DNA of 64,000 nt from positions 62,001 to 126,000 of the forward strand of contig NZ_LZKL01000014.1 of the NCBI RefSeq assembly GCF_001668725.1, given 5' to 3'. The translations under genes were made by a program, and so were the position numbers. The notes under the pieces are model-generated. The model had not been told where the DNA came from. It saw only the letters and a program-made list of their open reading frames with translations, and did not search any database. Positions 1 through 16,009 of this stretch are shown here, piece by piece (position 1 is the stretch's first letter; each line of letters opens with the position of its first letter). The DNA comes from Mycobacterium sp. E787 (lineage in GTDB: Bacteria > Actinomycetota > Actinomycetes > Mycobacteriales > Mycobacteriaceae).

Positions 1-7174
<7,174 letters not shown>

Positions 7175-7193
7175 GCATGTTCGGGAGTAGCCC

Positions 7194-9767
7194 GTGAGGA
7201 TTGCGGTCACCGGGGCCGGCGGTGTGCTCGGCCGCGGACTCGCCGCCCGGTTGCTCAGCCAGGGCCACGAAGTCGTCGGCATCGCCCGGCACCGGCCCGA
7301 AAGTTGGTCGAGCGCTGCCGAATTCGTCGTCGCTGACATCCGGGACGCCGACGCGGTCAGGCGCGCCGTCACCCGCGCGGACGTCGTCGCGCATTGCGCG
7401 TGGGCCCGCAACAGCGAGCAGGTCAACATCGGCGGGACGCGCAACGTCCTCGACGCGATGGCCGAAGCCGGAACCCGGCGCATCGTCTTCCCGTCGTCGG
7501 CACACGTCTACGGCGGGGGAGATGCCTCGAAGACCGAATGCGACACGCTGAACCCGACGTCCATCGATGGGTGGCAGCGGGCGCGCGTCGAACAGCTGCT
7601 CGCCGGAGCCGAGGCCGAATCGGTGGCGATTCGCTGCGCGCTCATCGCCGGTCGCGGCGTCGACAACTGGGTGCGCCGCGTCTTTGCCCTGCCGGCGTTT
7701 CCCGGACGATTCGCCGATCGTCCCGTTCAGCTGGTCCACCTCGACGACGCGCTCGCGCTACTGACGCGCGCGGTCCTCGACACCGAAATCAAAAGCCAGA
7801 CAATAAATCTCGCGGCGTCAGGCGCGCCGACATTCCAGCGGATCGCGGCCGCCCTCGGGCGGCCGGTCGTGCCGATGGTTGCCCCGTTCGCCGAACTGGC
7901 ACTCGTGCAGAGCGCGCCGCCGATGGATACCAGACGCCTGCGCGAGGAATGGGGATACCAGCCGGCGTGGAACTCCGACGAATGCGTCGACGACCTCGCG
8001 CTGGCGGTGCGCGGGCGGGTCACGCTGGGCAAGCGGGTGCTGTCGCTGCCGTGGCGCCTCGCCCATATCCAGGATCTGCCCGCCGTCGATGCCCCCGCGA
8101 AGGACGGTGTTGCGCCGGTATTGGCCGGGCCGGGAGGGGTCAACGGCGAGTTCGATACGCCGATAGACCCGCGTTTCCCGACATTCCTGGCGACCAACTT
8201 GTCCGAGGCGCTGCCCGGCCCGTTCTCGCCGTCGTCGGCATCGGCGACGGTGCGCGGGCTGCGGGCCAGCGCCGTGTGCGTCGCCGAGCGGCTGCGGCCG
8301 GGGGGGATGATCCAACGCGAGATCGCCATGCGCATGGTCGCGGTGTTCGCCCACCGGCTCTACGGCGCGATCACGACGGCGCATTTCATGGCCGAGACCG
8401 TTCCTTTCATCAAGCCGGCGACGGTGGTCAGCAACAGTGGGTTCTTCGGCCCGAGCATGGCGTCTCTGCCGGTCTTCGGCGACGAGCGCCCACCGCTGGA
8501 ATCGGGCCGTGCCCGAAGGCAATTGCGCACCCTGCGCAACATCGGGGTATTCGGCGTCAACCTGCTCGGGCTGAGCGCCGGCTCGGCCGGAGACACCGAG
8601 GCCTTCGTCGCGGACGTCGATCGGTTGGAGCGTCTCGCGGGCGACGACCTGACCCGGCTCGACGACCGCCGGCTGCTCAGCCTGATCCTGTTGGCGCGCG
8701 ACCACGTGGTGCACGGCTGGGTGCTGGCGGCGGGTTCGTTCCTGCTGTGCGCGGCCTACAACGTGTTGTTGCGCGCCCTGTGCGGACGAGATACCGCGCC
8801 GCAGGCCGGCCCGGAACTCGTCAGTGCCCGGTCGGTGGAGGCCATGCAGCGGTTGGCGGCTGCCGCACAACGCGATCCGGATGTGGTTCGCCTGCTGGGT
8901 GAACCGGGGGAGCGCCTCGGCAAGCTGGCCGTCGACGCCCCCGAGTTCCACGCCGCGGTGCTCGCCGAGCTGGCGCTGATCGGGCATCGTGGCCCCGCGG
9001 AGCTCGAGATGTTGTCAACGAGTTACGCCGACGATCCGGAGTTGCTGGTCCGAATGGTGACCAAGACCCTCAGCGCGGCTGCCGCGCCGCAGCCGGTGCA
9101 TCCGGCGATTCCGTTGCACGCCAAGCCGGTCGCGGCTCTGGCGGTGCGGCAATTGCGGGATCGCGAAACCCGCCGCGACAAAGTGGTGCGGGCCAATTGG
9201 GTGCTGCGTGGCCTGCTGCGCGAGTACGGCCGGCGGCTGGTCGACGCCGAGGTCTTCGAAAGCGCCGACGACGTGTTCTATCTCCTGGTCGACGAACTCG
9301 ATGCTCTGCCACCGGATGTCGCGAAGCTGGTGGCGGCGCGGCGGTCCGAGCAGCGCCGGCTGGCCGGTGTCGTTCCGCCGACGGTGTTCAGCGGGAGCTG
9401 GCAGCCGACCACGACGTCGGCGCCGGCGCTGGCGGGCGGGGACACCCTGCGCGGGGTGGGCGTCTGCGGCGGCCGGGTGCGTGGCAGGGTGCGGATCGTG
9501 CGGCCCGAAACGATCGACGACCTGCAACCGGGCGAGATCCTCGTCGCCGAGGCCACCGACGTCGGCTACACCGCCGCGTTCTGCTACGCCGCGGCCGTGG
9601 TGACCGAGCTCGGTGGCCCGATGTCGCACGCCGCCGTGGTGGCCCGCGAATTCGGTTTCCCGTGTGTGGTCGACGTTGCGGGGGCGACCCGGTCCCTGCG
9701 ACCGGGTGCCCTCGTCGAGGTCGACGGCGCCACGGGCGAGATTCGGGTGCTCGAAGCGGGCCCCTAG
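7194..9767 (+). CDS. Degenerate extended SDR fused to a PEP-utilising swivelling domain (Rv2047c-like)
   Basis: 857 residues. GTG start 19 nt after the pks12 stop, with GGGAG at 7183-7187. The N-terminus has the dinucleotide motif TGAGGVLGRG of extended SDR/epimerases (about 1-300), but the usual YxxxK position reads W127-Q-R-A-R131, so the catalytic Tyr and Lys appear lost. The middle (about 310-740) is helical and I do not recognise it. The C-terminus (about 765-857) is a PEP-utilising mobile domain with the phospho-histidine motif GGPMSHAAVVARE (His812). No ATP-grasp domain is visible, although enzymes with this swivelling domain usually need one. M. tuberculosis has a protein of about this length next to pks12. 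Co-transcription with pks12 is likely; the function is unknown. Confidence 0.85.
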   Translation: MRIAVTGAGGVLGRGLAARLLSQGHEVVGIARHRPESWSSAAEFVVADIRDADAVRRAVTRADVVAHCAWARNSEQVNIGGTRNVLDAMAEAGTRRIVFPSSAHVYGGGDASKTECDTLNPTSIDGWQRARVEQLLAGAEAESVAIRCALIAGRGVDNWVRRVFALPAFPGRFADRPVQLVHLDDALALLTRAVLDTEIKSQTINLAASGAPTFQRIAAALGRPVVPMVAPFAELALVQSAPPMDTRRLREEWGYQPAWNSDECVDDLALAVRGRVTLGKRVLSLPWRLAHIQDLPAVDAPAKDGVAPVLAGPGGVNGEFDTPIDPRFPTFLATNLSEALPGPFSPSSASATVRGLRASAVCVAERLRPGGMIQREIAMRMVAVFAHRLYGAITTAHFMAETVPFIKPATVVSNSGFFGPSMASLPVFGDERPPLESGRARRQLRTLRNIGVFGVNLLGLSAGSAGDTEAFVADVDRLERLAGDDLTRLDDRRLLSLILLARDHVVHGWVLAAGSFLLCAAYNVLLRALCGRDTAPQAGPELVSARSVEAMQRLAAAAQRDPDVVRLLGEPGERLGKLAVDAPEFHAAVLAELALIGHRGPAELEMLSTSYADDPELLVRMVTKTLSAAAAPQPVHPAIPLHAKPVAALAVRQLRDRETRRDKVVRANWVLRGLLREYGRRLVDAEVFESADDVFYLLVDELDALPPDVAKLVAARRSEQRRLAGVVPPTVFSGSWQPTTTSAPALAGGDTLRGVGVCGGRVRGRVRIVRPETIDDLQPGEILVAEATDVGYTAAFCYAAAVVTELGGPMSHAAVVAREFGFPCVVDVAGATRSLRPGALVEVDGATGEIRVLEAGP

Positions 9768-9805
9768 GAGGCTGGGTCTCGTTGGCGTACTAGCAATGGT
9801 CTATG

Positions 9806-11104
9806 TCAGGCCGGGGTGAGGCGGATCGGCAAGTGGGTCGGTCCGCGGAGCGAGCTGTGCGTCGACCACTGCGTCGCGCCCTCGGGAATGATTCGGGCGA
9901 CGCGGGTGACGAGTTGCCGCAGCACGGCCTGGGCTTCCATGCGGGCCAGCGGTGCCCCCAGGCACATATGCGCGCCGTAGCCGAACGCGACGTGCGTTCG
10001 CGGGTCGCGGTCGGCCCGGTACTCGTCGGGGTCGTCGAACGCGGTGGGGTCGCGGTTGGCCGCGCCGAAGGACAGCAGCACGCGTGATCCGGTGGGGATG
10101 GTGACGTCGCCGATTGGGTAGTCGGCCCGGGTGTAGCGGTAGAGGTTCTGGATGGGAGTGGTGATGCGTAGCTGCTCCTCCACCGCGAGCGGGATCAGGT
10201 CGGGGTTGGCGCGGATCAGGTCGTACTGATCCGGCCGGCGGGCGAGCGTGTCGAACATTCCGCCCAGCAGGTTGGTCGTTGTTTCATTGCCCGCGATCAG
10301 CAGGTGGATGGCGATGAGCAGAAGCTGACTGTCGGTGAGGCTGCCGTCGGTGTTGTGCTCGATGAGCCGCCCGAGCACGGTGTTGGACCCCTTGAGTCCA
10401 CCCGTGGCGAATTGGCCTGTGAAATAACGCTGTAACGCCAACATCGCCGACATCGTCTTGGCCGCATCGACGAGACTGGACAGCGTGGGCGTCAGGTCCA
10501 TGACTCCGACGGCGCGTTCGGACCAACGGCGGAAGTCGCCGATGTCGGTGTCGGGTATTCCGAGGATCTGGGCGATCAGGCTGATCGGCATCGGTATGGC
10601 CAAGCGCTGTACGACATCGCAGCCCGGGTCGTTCAGCACGTCGGTGACGAGGTCGGTGGCCAGCTTCTCGGTCATCTCCTGCCAGGACTTCATGGCGCCC
10701 TTGCTGAATCCCGGTTGGACTTGCTTGCGCAGCCGGGCGTGTTCTTCGCCGTCGGTGACCACTGCCAGCGGGCCCGAGATCCTCAGTCGGGTTACCCCTT
10801 GGGCGCTGGTGACCTGGTCGGTGTCGCGCAACGCGGCCCGCACGTCGTCAAGCCGGCTGAGGATGAAGGTGGCGCGCCTGGGGTTATAGTGCACTCTGCC
10901 GCTTCGGTGCAGGGCGCGGTAAGCGTCGAACGGGTCCGCGGCGGTGGCGGGGTTCTGCGGATCGTAGTCGGTGTTGATGGCGCCGGTCCAGCCGTCGTAG
11001 CCGCGTCGGCGGGTCCGGATGGCGGCGGCGACATTCATCCGCACGGCGCGAGCGACCGGACTGAGGGTTTGGGCTGCCTTGTGGGCGGTCTGGCTGATCG
11101 ACAC
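9806..11104 (-). CDS. Cytochrome P450
   Basis: 432 residues. GTG start with AGGAA five bases upstream. I-helix oxygen-binding motif AGNETT, ExxR motif (EEQLR) and heme-binding loop FGYGAHMCLGAPLARME with the thiolate ligand at Cys381. A soluble bacterial class I P450 that needs ferredoxin and reductase from elsewhere; neither is encoded nearby. It is the last gene of a minus-strand unit (SDR, small DoxX-like membrane protein, P450), starting 8 nt after the membrane-protein stop. This suggests oxidation of a lipid, steroid or secondary metabolite, paired with the SDR for alcohol/ketone interconversion. The substrate cannot be inferred. It converges on the Rv2047c-like gene. Confidence 0.93.
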   Translation of the reverse strand: MSISQTAHKAAQTLSPVARAVRMNVAAAIRTRRRGYDGWTGAINTDYDPQNPATAADPFDAYRALHRSGRVHYNPRRATFILSRLDDVRAALRDTDQVTSAQGVTRLRISGPLAVVTDGEEHARLRKQVQPGFSKGAMKSWQEMTEKLATDLVTDVLNDPGCDVVQRLAIPMPISLIAQILGIPDTDIGDFRRWSERAVGVMDLTPTLSSLVDAAKTMSAMLALQRYFTGQFATGGLKGSNTVLGRLIEHNTDGSLTDSQLLLIAIHLLIAGNETTTNLLGGMFDTLARRPDQYDLIRANPDLIPLAVEEQLRITTPIQNLYRYTRADYPIGDVTIPTGSRVLLSFGAANRDPTAFDDPDEYRADRDPRTHVAFGYGAHMCLGAPLARMEAQAVLRQLVTRVARIIPEGATQWSTHSSLRGPTHLPIRLTPA

Positions 11105-11112
11105 CGTCGTTC

Positions 11113-11409
11113 CTATTCTGACGACCGCATGCGGAGTTGGGTACGAAGGATGCTGATCGTCAAATAGGTGATGTAGCAGGCGGACAAGACGGCCGTTGGT
11201 CGACGCGTGTCTGCGCGCAGCAGGAGGACGCCGAGCGCCGTTTCGATCGCGCCGTTGAGGTAGGTGAAAGTGCGAGCGTGGTTGGGGAAACCGAGGCGAT
11301 TGAAGGGATCGAAGATCCGCGGAACGAGGAAGTGCGCCACACCGATCAGGCCGCCCAGGAGGCCGAGCGCTTGGCGTGTGCGCTCGCTGCGCGTGTCGAT
11401 GTTGTTCAT
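11113..11409 (-). CDS. Small DoxX-like membrane protein
   Basis: 98 residues starting MNNID. I chose the ATG at 11409 because it overlaps the upstream SDR stop as ATGA and has GAGGA about 10 bases upstream; the frame is open further upstream but only through the SDR gene. Three to four hydrophobic segments (LLGGLIGVAHFLVPRIF, the AIETALGVLLL stretch, and a C-terminal helix) resemble small DoxX-like four-helix membrane proteins. Translational coupling to the SDR and an 8-nt gap to the P450 put all three in one transcript. Its role is unknown; DoxX relatives are often linked to redox balance at the membrane. Confidence 0.75.
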   Translation of the reverse strand: MNNIDTRSERTRQALGLLGGLIGVAHFLVPRIFDPFNRLGFPNHARTFTYLNGAIETALGVLLLRADTRRPTAVLSACYITYLTISILRTQLRMRSSE

Positions 11410-12287
11410 GGCGATGTCGTCCTCATTCGGTGAATGCGGGGCTGCGCGTTGTGTGCTGCTACCTTCAGTAAGTTTTTGGGCGTGAACGCCGCCAGAACGC
11501 CACCGTCGCAGGCGATGTCCACACCGGTGAGGTAGCCGGGCTTGGTCGAAGCGCAAAAAGCCAGCACTTCGGCGACCTCCTCGGGCTTCCCAAAGCGCTT
11601 CAACGCGGCCAGTTTCACCATCGCGCCCGATCCGGCTCGCTCCTCCAGCCTGCCCATCTCGGTGTCGATGCTGCCCGGAGACACCGAGACGATGCGTGCG
11701 CCGTGGCTGCCGAATCGGGCCGCTTGAGAGGCGCAGTACCACGTCACGAAGTTCTTGCTGATGGAGTACGCCAAACCGGGGCGTATTCCGGTCGGCACGA
11801 TGTTGCAGGCGGCGCTCATCTTGGCCATGAATCGGTCCTCGTTGCGCAGAGCGTCCTTGAACCGTCGCTTGGGTATGAACAACCGAGGGAACATGTGCGC
11901 GGCCATGGACGCGACATTGACGATCGCGAACCCCTCACGCGCCAGCGGGAGGAACGCCTCGTTGACATGGACCGTGCCCAACGCGTTGATGCGCAGGATG
12001 TGCTCGGCGTCGCCCATGCTAGGACTGACACCCGCCGTGTGGATCACCGAGGTCACCGAGCCCGACGACGTTGCGGTGGCGATCAGCTCTGAGACCGAGG
12101 AGCGGTCGGTCACGTTGCATTCGACCGTCACGCAATCGATTCCGAGGCTCTGTAATTCGGCTGACGCGGCTTGTAGGCGGCTGGGGTTGACATCGCTGAC
12201 GACCACCAGCCGGTCTTGCCCGACGATCTTTGCCGTGGCCAGTCCCATGCCACCCGCGCCTCCGGTGATGACGCACAGCTCGCGCAT
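11406..12287 (-). CDS. Short-chain dehydrogenase/reductase
   Basis: 293 residues. ATG start preceded by AAGGTGG. Classical SDR: N-terminal TGGAGGMG cofactor motif, catalytic YSISK (YxxxK) in the second half, then the SPGSIDTEM segment after the active site and a C-terminal TGVDIACDGG strand. It belongs to the class that includes 3-alpha-(hydroxysteroid) dehydrogenase-like enzymes with an insertion between the fourth strand and the catalytic Tyr. First gene of the SDR, DoxX-like, P450 operon; its stop overlaps the next start (ATGA). A palindrome at 12338-12360 lies in its promoter region and a TetR gene is divergent, so TetR repression is likely. Confidence 0.9.
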   Translation of the reverse strand: MRELCVITGGAGGMGLATAKIVGQDRLVVVSDVNPSRLQAASAELQSLGIDCVTVECNVTDRSSVSELIATATSSGSVTSVIHTAGVSPSMGDAEHILRINALGTVHVNEAFLPLAREGFAIVNVASMAAHMFPRLFIPKRRFKDALRNEDRFMAKMSAACNIVPTGIRPGLAYSISKNFVTWYCASQAARFGSHGARIVSVSPGSIDTEMGRLEERAGSGAMVKLAALKRFGKPEEVAEVLAFCASTKPGYLTGVDIACDGGVLAAFTPKNLLKVAAHNAQPRIHRMRTTSP

Positions 12288-12337
12288 GTACCCACCTTCA
12301 CGACCAGACGCACGCCGTCGGCGACGACCACCAACAA

Positions 12338-12360
12338 TTACGAGAAGAATTTTCTCGTTA
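12338..12360. promoter_or_regulatory. Inverted repeat, likely TetR operator
   Basis: Arms TTACGAGAA and TTCTCGTTA (8 of 9 pairs) flank a 5-nt centre, in the divergent region between the SDR operon and the TetR gene. The right arm's CGTTA recurs just downstream at 12363-12367. The site is placed to control the SDR/P450 transcript; binding is inferred. Confidence 0.6.
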
Positions 12361-12412
12361 ATCGTTACACATCATGGCGCCGTTGCCTAGGCGCGCGGTC
12401 GAACCATTGCTC

Positions 12413-12418
12413 TAGGTT
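12413..12418 (+). promoter_or_regulatory. -10 element TAGGTT of a leaderless TetR transcript
   Basis: TAGGTT fits the mycobacterial -10 pattern TANNNT and lies 6 nt before the GTG start at 12425. Transcription would therefore begin at or next to the start codon. No ribosome binding site is present, which agrees. Confidence 0.5.
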
Positions 12419-12424
12419 CTTCAT

Positions 12425-13021
12425 GTGAGCCAATCTCGGCGGGGGCGACCGCGGAGCGCGGCCGTGCACGAGGCGATCCTTGAAGCCACCCGCGCGCTGC
12501 TCGTCGAAGCGGGCTACAGCGGTGTCTCGATGGACAAAGTCGCAGCGATCGCCGGTGTGGCTACCCAAACGGTGTATCGACGGTGGCCGTCTAAAGGCCC
12601 CCTGGTGGCCGAGGCGGTCATGCGAGCCTACGACCAGACCGACTTCACGCTTCCGGATACGGGAGACACGGTCGAGGACTTGAGAACCTGGATGCGCGCG
12701 TACGCCGAAATCGGTTCCGCTGCCGAGAATGTCGCCCTCGTCCGCGCTCTCGCCGCCGCCGCCGCTGAAGACCTGAGCGACCGCGACACCCTATACCAGC
12801 AACTCACCGGCCGTTTCCACGATGCAGTGTCACGCCGGTTGCACGCCGGAATCTCGATGGGCCAGATTCGGGCGGATGCCGATGTCGAAGCTGCCACCGA
12901 CGCACTCATCGGAGCAACGCTCTACCGCATGCTCAGCGTTACGACGTCGGCGCGGGAAACGACCGAACGCTATTACGGACTGATAGACACGCTGATGTGC
13001 GGCATCTCGACGCCGAAGTGA
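12425..13021 (+). CDS. TetR family transcriptional regulator
   Basis: 198 residues. N-terminal DNA-binding domain SRRGRPRSAAVHEAILEATR with the helix-turn-helix ending TVYRRWPSK (about residues 30-60), then an all-helical ligand/dimer domain. The GTG start is 6 nt behind a TAGGTT -10 box, so it is probably leaderless. It is divergent from the SDR/DoxX-like/P450 operon across 137 nt containing a palindrome, the usual arrangement for an autoregulated local repressor. The ligand is unknown, plausibly the P450 substrate or product. The next gene, also TetR, converges on it. Confidence 0.92.
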   Translation: MSQSRRGRPRSAAVHEAILEATRALLVEAGYSGVSMDKVAAIAGVATQTVYRRWPSKGPLVAEAVMRAYDQTDFTLPDTGDTVEDLRTWMRAYAEIGSAAENVALVRALAAAAAEDLSDRDTLYQQLTGRFHDAVSRRLHAGISMGQIRADADVEAATDALIGATLYRMLSVTTSARETTERYYGLIDTLMCGISTPK

Positions 13022-13221
13022 GCTGATCAGAAGGCGACACCGAGGATCGGGTCAGCGGGGGGATCCCGAGAAGATGGACGTGACCGCGCCGACAACATCC
13101 GGCGCCCCACTGCCGCTGGAGAGTGCAAAGCAGCCGACAATTGGCGACGCGCGCTGACCGTTGACGACGCGCCGCGGCGGTACATGTGTGCCCGGGGGTG
13201 GTCGCGGGACGAACGCGACCT

Positions 13222-13848
13222 TCACACCCGCCAGCTACCGGGCTCCGAAATGCGCAGAGCGGCGCCGGCCGGCAGCACCTTTGCCTCGCCCACGGATACG
13301 GCGTCGAGCAGGAGGGCAACGTAGCGCCGCCAGCCGTCGCTGTCCGGATCCATCGTCGGCAGCACCGCGTAGAGCATCGCGATGATGCGCGGAAGATCAT
13401 CGCCGACCAGGTCGGCGCGGACAAGCCCGGCCTCTTGGCCCCGCCGCACCAGCTCGTAGAGCGCCGTGTTCAGCGAGTCCGAGATGTCGGCGGTCAGCGA
13501 CCCGGCCCGGTGAGCGGCGGTCAGCAGGTGCCGTTCGCGGGCACCGAGTCCTATTGCCGCTTCGATCAATTGGTGCAGGCCACGCAAGGGGTCTTCCACG
13601 CTTCGCGCGTCCTCGATCGCCGGGGTGAGGTCCTCGGCGACGCTTTGATCCAGGGCCGCCCGGACCAGGTCGGCCTTGGCCGGAAACCTGCGGTAGAGCG
13701 TTCGCTCGCCGACCCCCGCGCGGCGGGCGACGGCTTCAATGGGCGCATCCGGCCCGAGTTCCGCGTACACGGCCCGGGCGGCGCGCAGTATGCGCTCGGC
13801 GTTACGCGCCGCGTCCGCCCGCAACGGCCGGTCTTCAAGCGCTGTCAT
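13222..13848 (-). CDS. TetR family transcriptional regulator
   Basis: 208 residues from the ATG at 13848. A GTG two codons upstream is possible, but TAGGCT (13855-13860) lies exactly 6 nt before this ATG, the leaderless geometry. The N-terminal HTH includes APIEAVARRAGVGERTLYRRF (about residues 38-57); the C-terminal part is helical. Divergent from the second P450 gene across about 97 nt, so it probably represses that gene. The 200 nt between it and the preceding TetR (13022-13221) hold nothing that I recognise. Confidence 0.9.
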   Translation of the reverse strand: MTALEDRPLRADAARNAERILRAARAVYAELGPDAPIEAVARRAGVGERTLYRRFPAKADLVRAALDQSVAEDLTPAIEDARSVEDPLRGLHQLIEAAIGLGARERHLLTAAHRAGSLTADISDSLNTALYELVRRGQEAGLVRADLVGDDLPRIIAMLYAVLPTMDPDSDGWRRYVALLLDAVSVGEAKVLPAGAALRISEPGSWRV

Positions 13849-13868
13849 CTGCACAGCCTAACTGACGG

Positions 13869-13897
13869 TTGACTGCCACCTGCGGGGGTTTTACGCT
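13869..13897 (+). promoter_or_regulatory. Promoter TTGACT - 17 nt - TACGCT for the second P450
   Basis: A good SigA-type match: -35 TTGACT at 13869-13874, spacer of 17, -10 TACGCT at 13892-13897, about 49 nt before the P450 ATG. Short inverted arms CTGCCA and TGGCAG bracket the -10 region and may be the operator of the divergent TetR. Confidence 0.6.
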
Positions 13898-13945
13898 GCT
13901 TCGTATAACTGGCAGATGGCTGACATTTAAGGCGGAAGCGCTGAT

Positions 13946-15157
13946 ATGACACGGATTTCCGAGCTTTCCGAGAAGGATCTTCCCGTCATACCGGCGCCGC
14001 GCGATGCGCGGTGCCCGCTTCATCCGCCGGCCGACTTCGTGAATTGGCGTCAGGAGCCCGGACTGCGACGGGCGATGTATCACGGGCGGCCGGCCTGGGT
14101 GGTGAGTCGCTACCACGACATCAGGGCGGCGCTGCTGGATCCGCGCCTGTCCGCGGACACCATTCCGGCCGCCATGAAGCCGGCGAGCCCGGACAGCACC
14201 ACCCCGGTGATGTTCGCGCGGATCGACGACCCGGAGCACCATCGGCTGCGACGGATGCTGACCAGTGACTTCACCTTCAGGCGCTGCGAGAGGATGCGGC
14301 CGCATATTCAGGCATTGGTCGATCAGCACCTCGACGAGATGATCGCCGGCGGGCCGCCCGCGGACCTCGTCAGTGAGTTTGGCCTGCCGGTGCCATCACT
14401 GGTGATCGCGTTGTTGCTGGGTGTGCCATCCGAAGACCTGGGCTTCTTCCAGCACCACTCCACGCGTGGGCTCGAGTGGACCACCACGGACGAGCAGAGG
14501 GCGGAGTCCTTCGGGGCAATGTATGCCTACATCCAGCAGCTGGTGGATCGCAAGGCGGGCGATCCCAGTGATGATCTGATCAGCCGCCTCGTCACCGGCT
14601 ACGTCGCGACCGGGCAGCTCACCCGCGAGACGGCGGCCATGACGGCCGTGGTCATGATGCTGGCCGGCCACGAAACCAGCGCCAACATGATTTCGCTGGG
14701 AACGGTTGCGCTGCTTGAACATCCAGACGTGTTCGCCCGGCTGGGTAAAACCGACGACCGCGCCGTTGTCGCCAACATCGTCGAGGAGCTCATGCGTTAT
14801 CTCAGCATCGTGCACAGCCAGGTGGATCGGGTGGCGACGGAGGATTTCATCCTCGGCGGTCAGCCGATCCGTGCCGGAGACATGGTGCTGATGAACCTGC
14901 CCGCAGGAAATTGGGACACCGAATTCGTCGACGATGCCGAAACTTTCGACCCCGAACGAAATACCCGTGGCCACTTGGGTTTCGGCTACGGCACCCACCA
15001 ATGCATAGGCCAGAATCTCGCCCGGGTGGAGATGCAGGTCGCATTCGCCACGCTGGCGCGACGGCTACCGGGGCTGAAATTGGCGGTGCCGCCGGACGAG
15101 CTGAGGTTCAAAGAGGCGGACATCTACGGCATGAAAGAGTTGCCGGTCAGTTGGTGA
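13946..15157 (+). CDS. Cytochrome P450, CYP105-like
   Basis: 403 residues. ATG preceded by AAGGCGG. I-helix motif LAGHETSANM, ExxR (EELMR) and heme loop FGYGTHQCIGQNLARVE with Cys353 as the iron ligand. The N-terminal CPLHPP and I-helix resemble CYP105-type P450s, which oxidise varied xenobiotics and polyketides; subfamily placement from motifs alone is tentative. Monocistronic, with a clear promoter, and divergent from a TetR gene. No ferredoxin is adjacent. With the first P450 about 4 kb away it suggests an oxidative accessory block inserted between the Rv2047c-like gene and lppI. Confidence 0.93.
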   Translation: MTRISELSEKDLPVIPAPRDARCPLHPPADFVNWRQEPGLRRAMYHGRPAWVVSRYHDIRAALLDPRLSADTIPAAMKPASPDSTTPVMFARIDDPEHHRLRRMLTSDFTFRRCERMRPHIQALVDQHLDEMIAGGPPADLVSEFGLPVPSLVIALLLGVPSEDLGFFQHHSTRGLEWTTTDEQRAESFGAMYAYIQQLVDRKAGDPSDDLISRLVTGYVATGQLTRETAAMTAVVMMLAGHETSANMISLGTVALLEHPDVFARLGKTDDRAVVANIVEELMRYLSIVHSQVDRVATEDFILGGQPIRAGDMVLMNLPAGNWDTEFVDDAETFDPERNTRGHLGFGYGTHQCIGQNLARVEMQVAFATLARRLPGLKLAVPPDELRFKEADIYGMKELPVSW

Positions 15158-15188
15158 GCAACTTCGCGGCCATCGCAGACGGGCACGA

Positions 15189-15944
15189 CTAATTCGCCCT
15201 GCGGAAGCTACGCCAGATCACGAACCCCACGGCCACCGCGGCGCCCAACACCACGGTGGTCAGCATCGTCTGCAGCGCGTCGATCGCGATCCAGCTGGGC
15301 TCGTAAGAGCCCGTGGCGCCGACGCATTCGAAGCTCACGCTGGTGCCCGACTGGCCGGGCTTGTAGCTGTAGGCAGTGGTGTCGTACGCCAGTTGGTACC
15401 CGCTGTCGCACACGAAGGGGCTCGTCCACATCGCGCTCGCCGGCATCATCGCGGTCAACGACGCCGCAGCCCCGATGCAGATGCCGAGGGCCCCGATGAT
15501 CGCCCCGATCCGATCGGGCCAACCCCGCATGCCCCACGGCCGGCGGCGGCCCTGCGCGACGTGGCGCCTCGAGCCGACCTGTTGGCCAAAGCCGAGCGGC
15601 TGTGGGATGCCGCCGACCGCGCCGTAGTCCGGTGTGGCGCCCTGCCCGGAATACACGACCGAATGCCCCACCTTGAACGTCGCCTTGCCGTGCTTGAAGA
15701 CGTTGTCGATCTGCTCCGGCGAAAGGCCCGCCTGGGCCGCGGCCTGTATGAAAGCCTCTCGATGCTGCGCCATTTCGGGCGCGGACGGCCCCCCGGGGCC
15801 CGCGGGACCGCCGGAGCGTAAGCCCTCCCACAACGACTGTGCGTACTGGCGCGCGCGATCATCGGGATCCTGCCCCGCCGCCTTGGCTTCGGCCAGTTGA
15901 CGTTCCAGGTCAGCGATGCGCTTTTGGGGATCGTCGGCGTCCAT
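15189..15944 (-). CDS. Membrane protein with N-terminal coiled coil, unknown function
   Basis: 251 residues from MDADDP; the frame is open upstream but only as the antisense extension into lppI. Residues 6-25 (QKRIADLERQLAEAKA) form a short coiled coil. A Pro/Gly-rich hydrophilic stretch follows, then about 100 cytoplasmic residues and two C-terminal transmembrane helices (near IGAIIGALGICIGAAASL and MLTTVVLGAAVAVGFVIW). Two Cys in the loop between the helices (FVCDSGY, FECVGA) could form an extracytoplasmic disulfide. Downstream of lppI on the same strand, 65 nt away. I do not recognise the family. Confidence 0.75.
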   Translation of the reverse strand: MDADDPQKRIADLERQLAEAKAAGQDPDDRARQYAQSLWEGLRSGGPAGPGGPSAPEMAQHREAFIQAAAQAGLSPEQIDNVFKHGKATFKVGHSVVYSGQGATPDYGAVGGIPQPLGFGQQVGSRRHVAQGRRRPWGMRGWPDRIGAIIGALGICIGAAASLTAMMPASAMWTSPFVCDSGYQLAYDTTAYSYKPGQSGTSVSFECVGATGSYEPSWIAIDALQTMLTTVVLGAAVAVGFVIWRSFRRAN

Positions 15945-16009
15945 CGGCAAATGGTCCCACGCCCAAACCGCCGATGCGGCAGAATTCAGCGCCGCCTGAG
16001 GTGCAAAGC

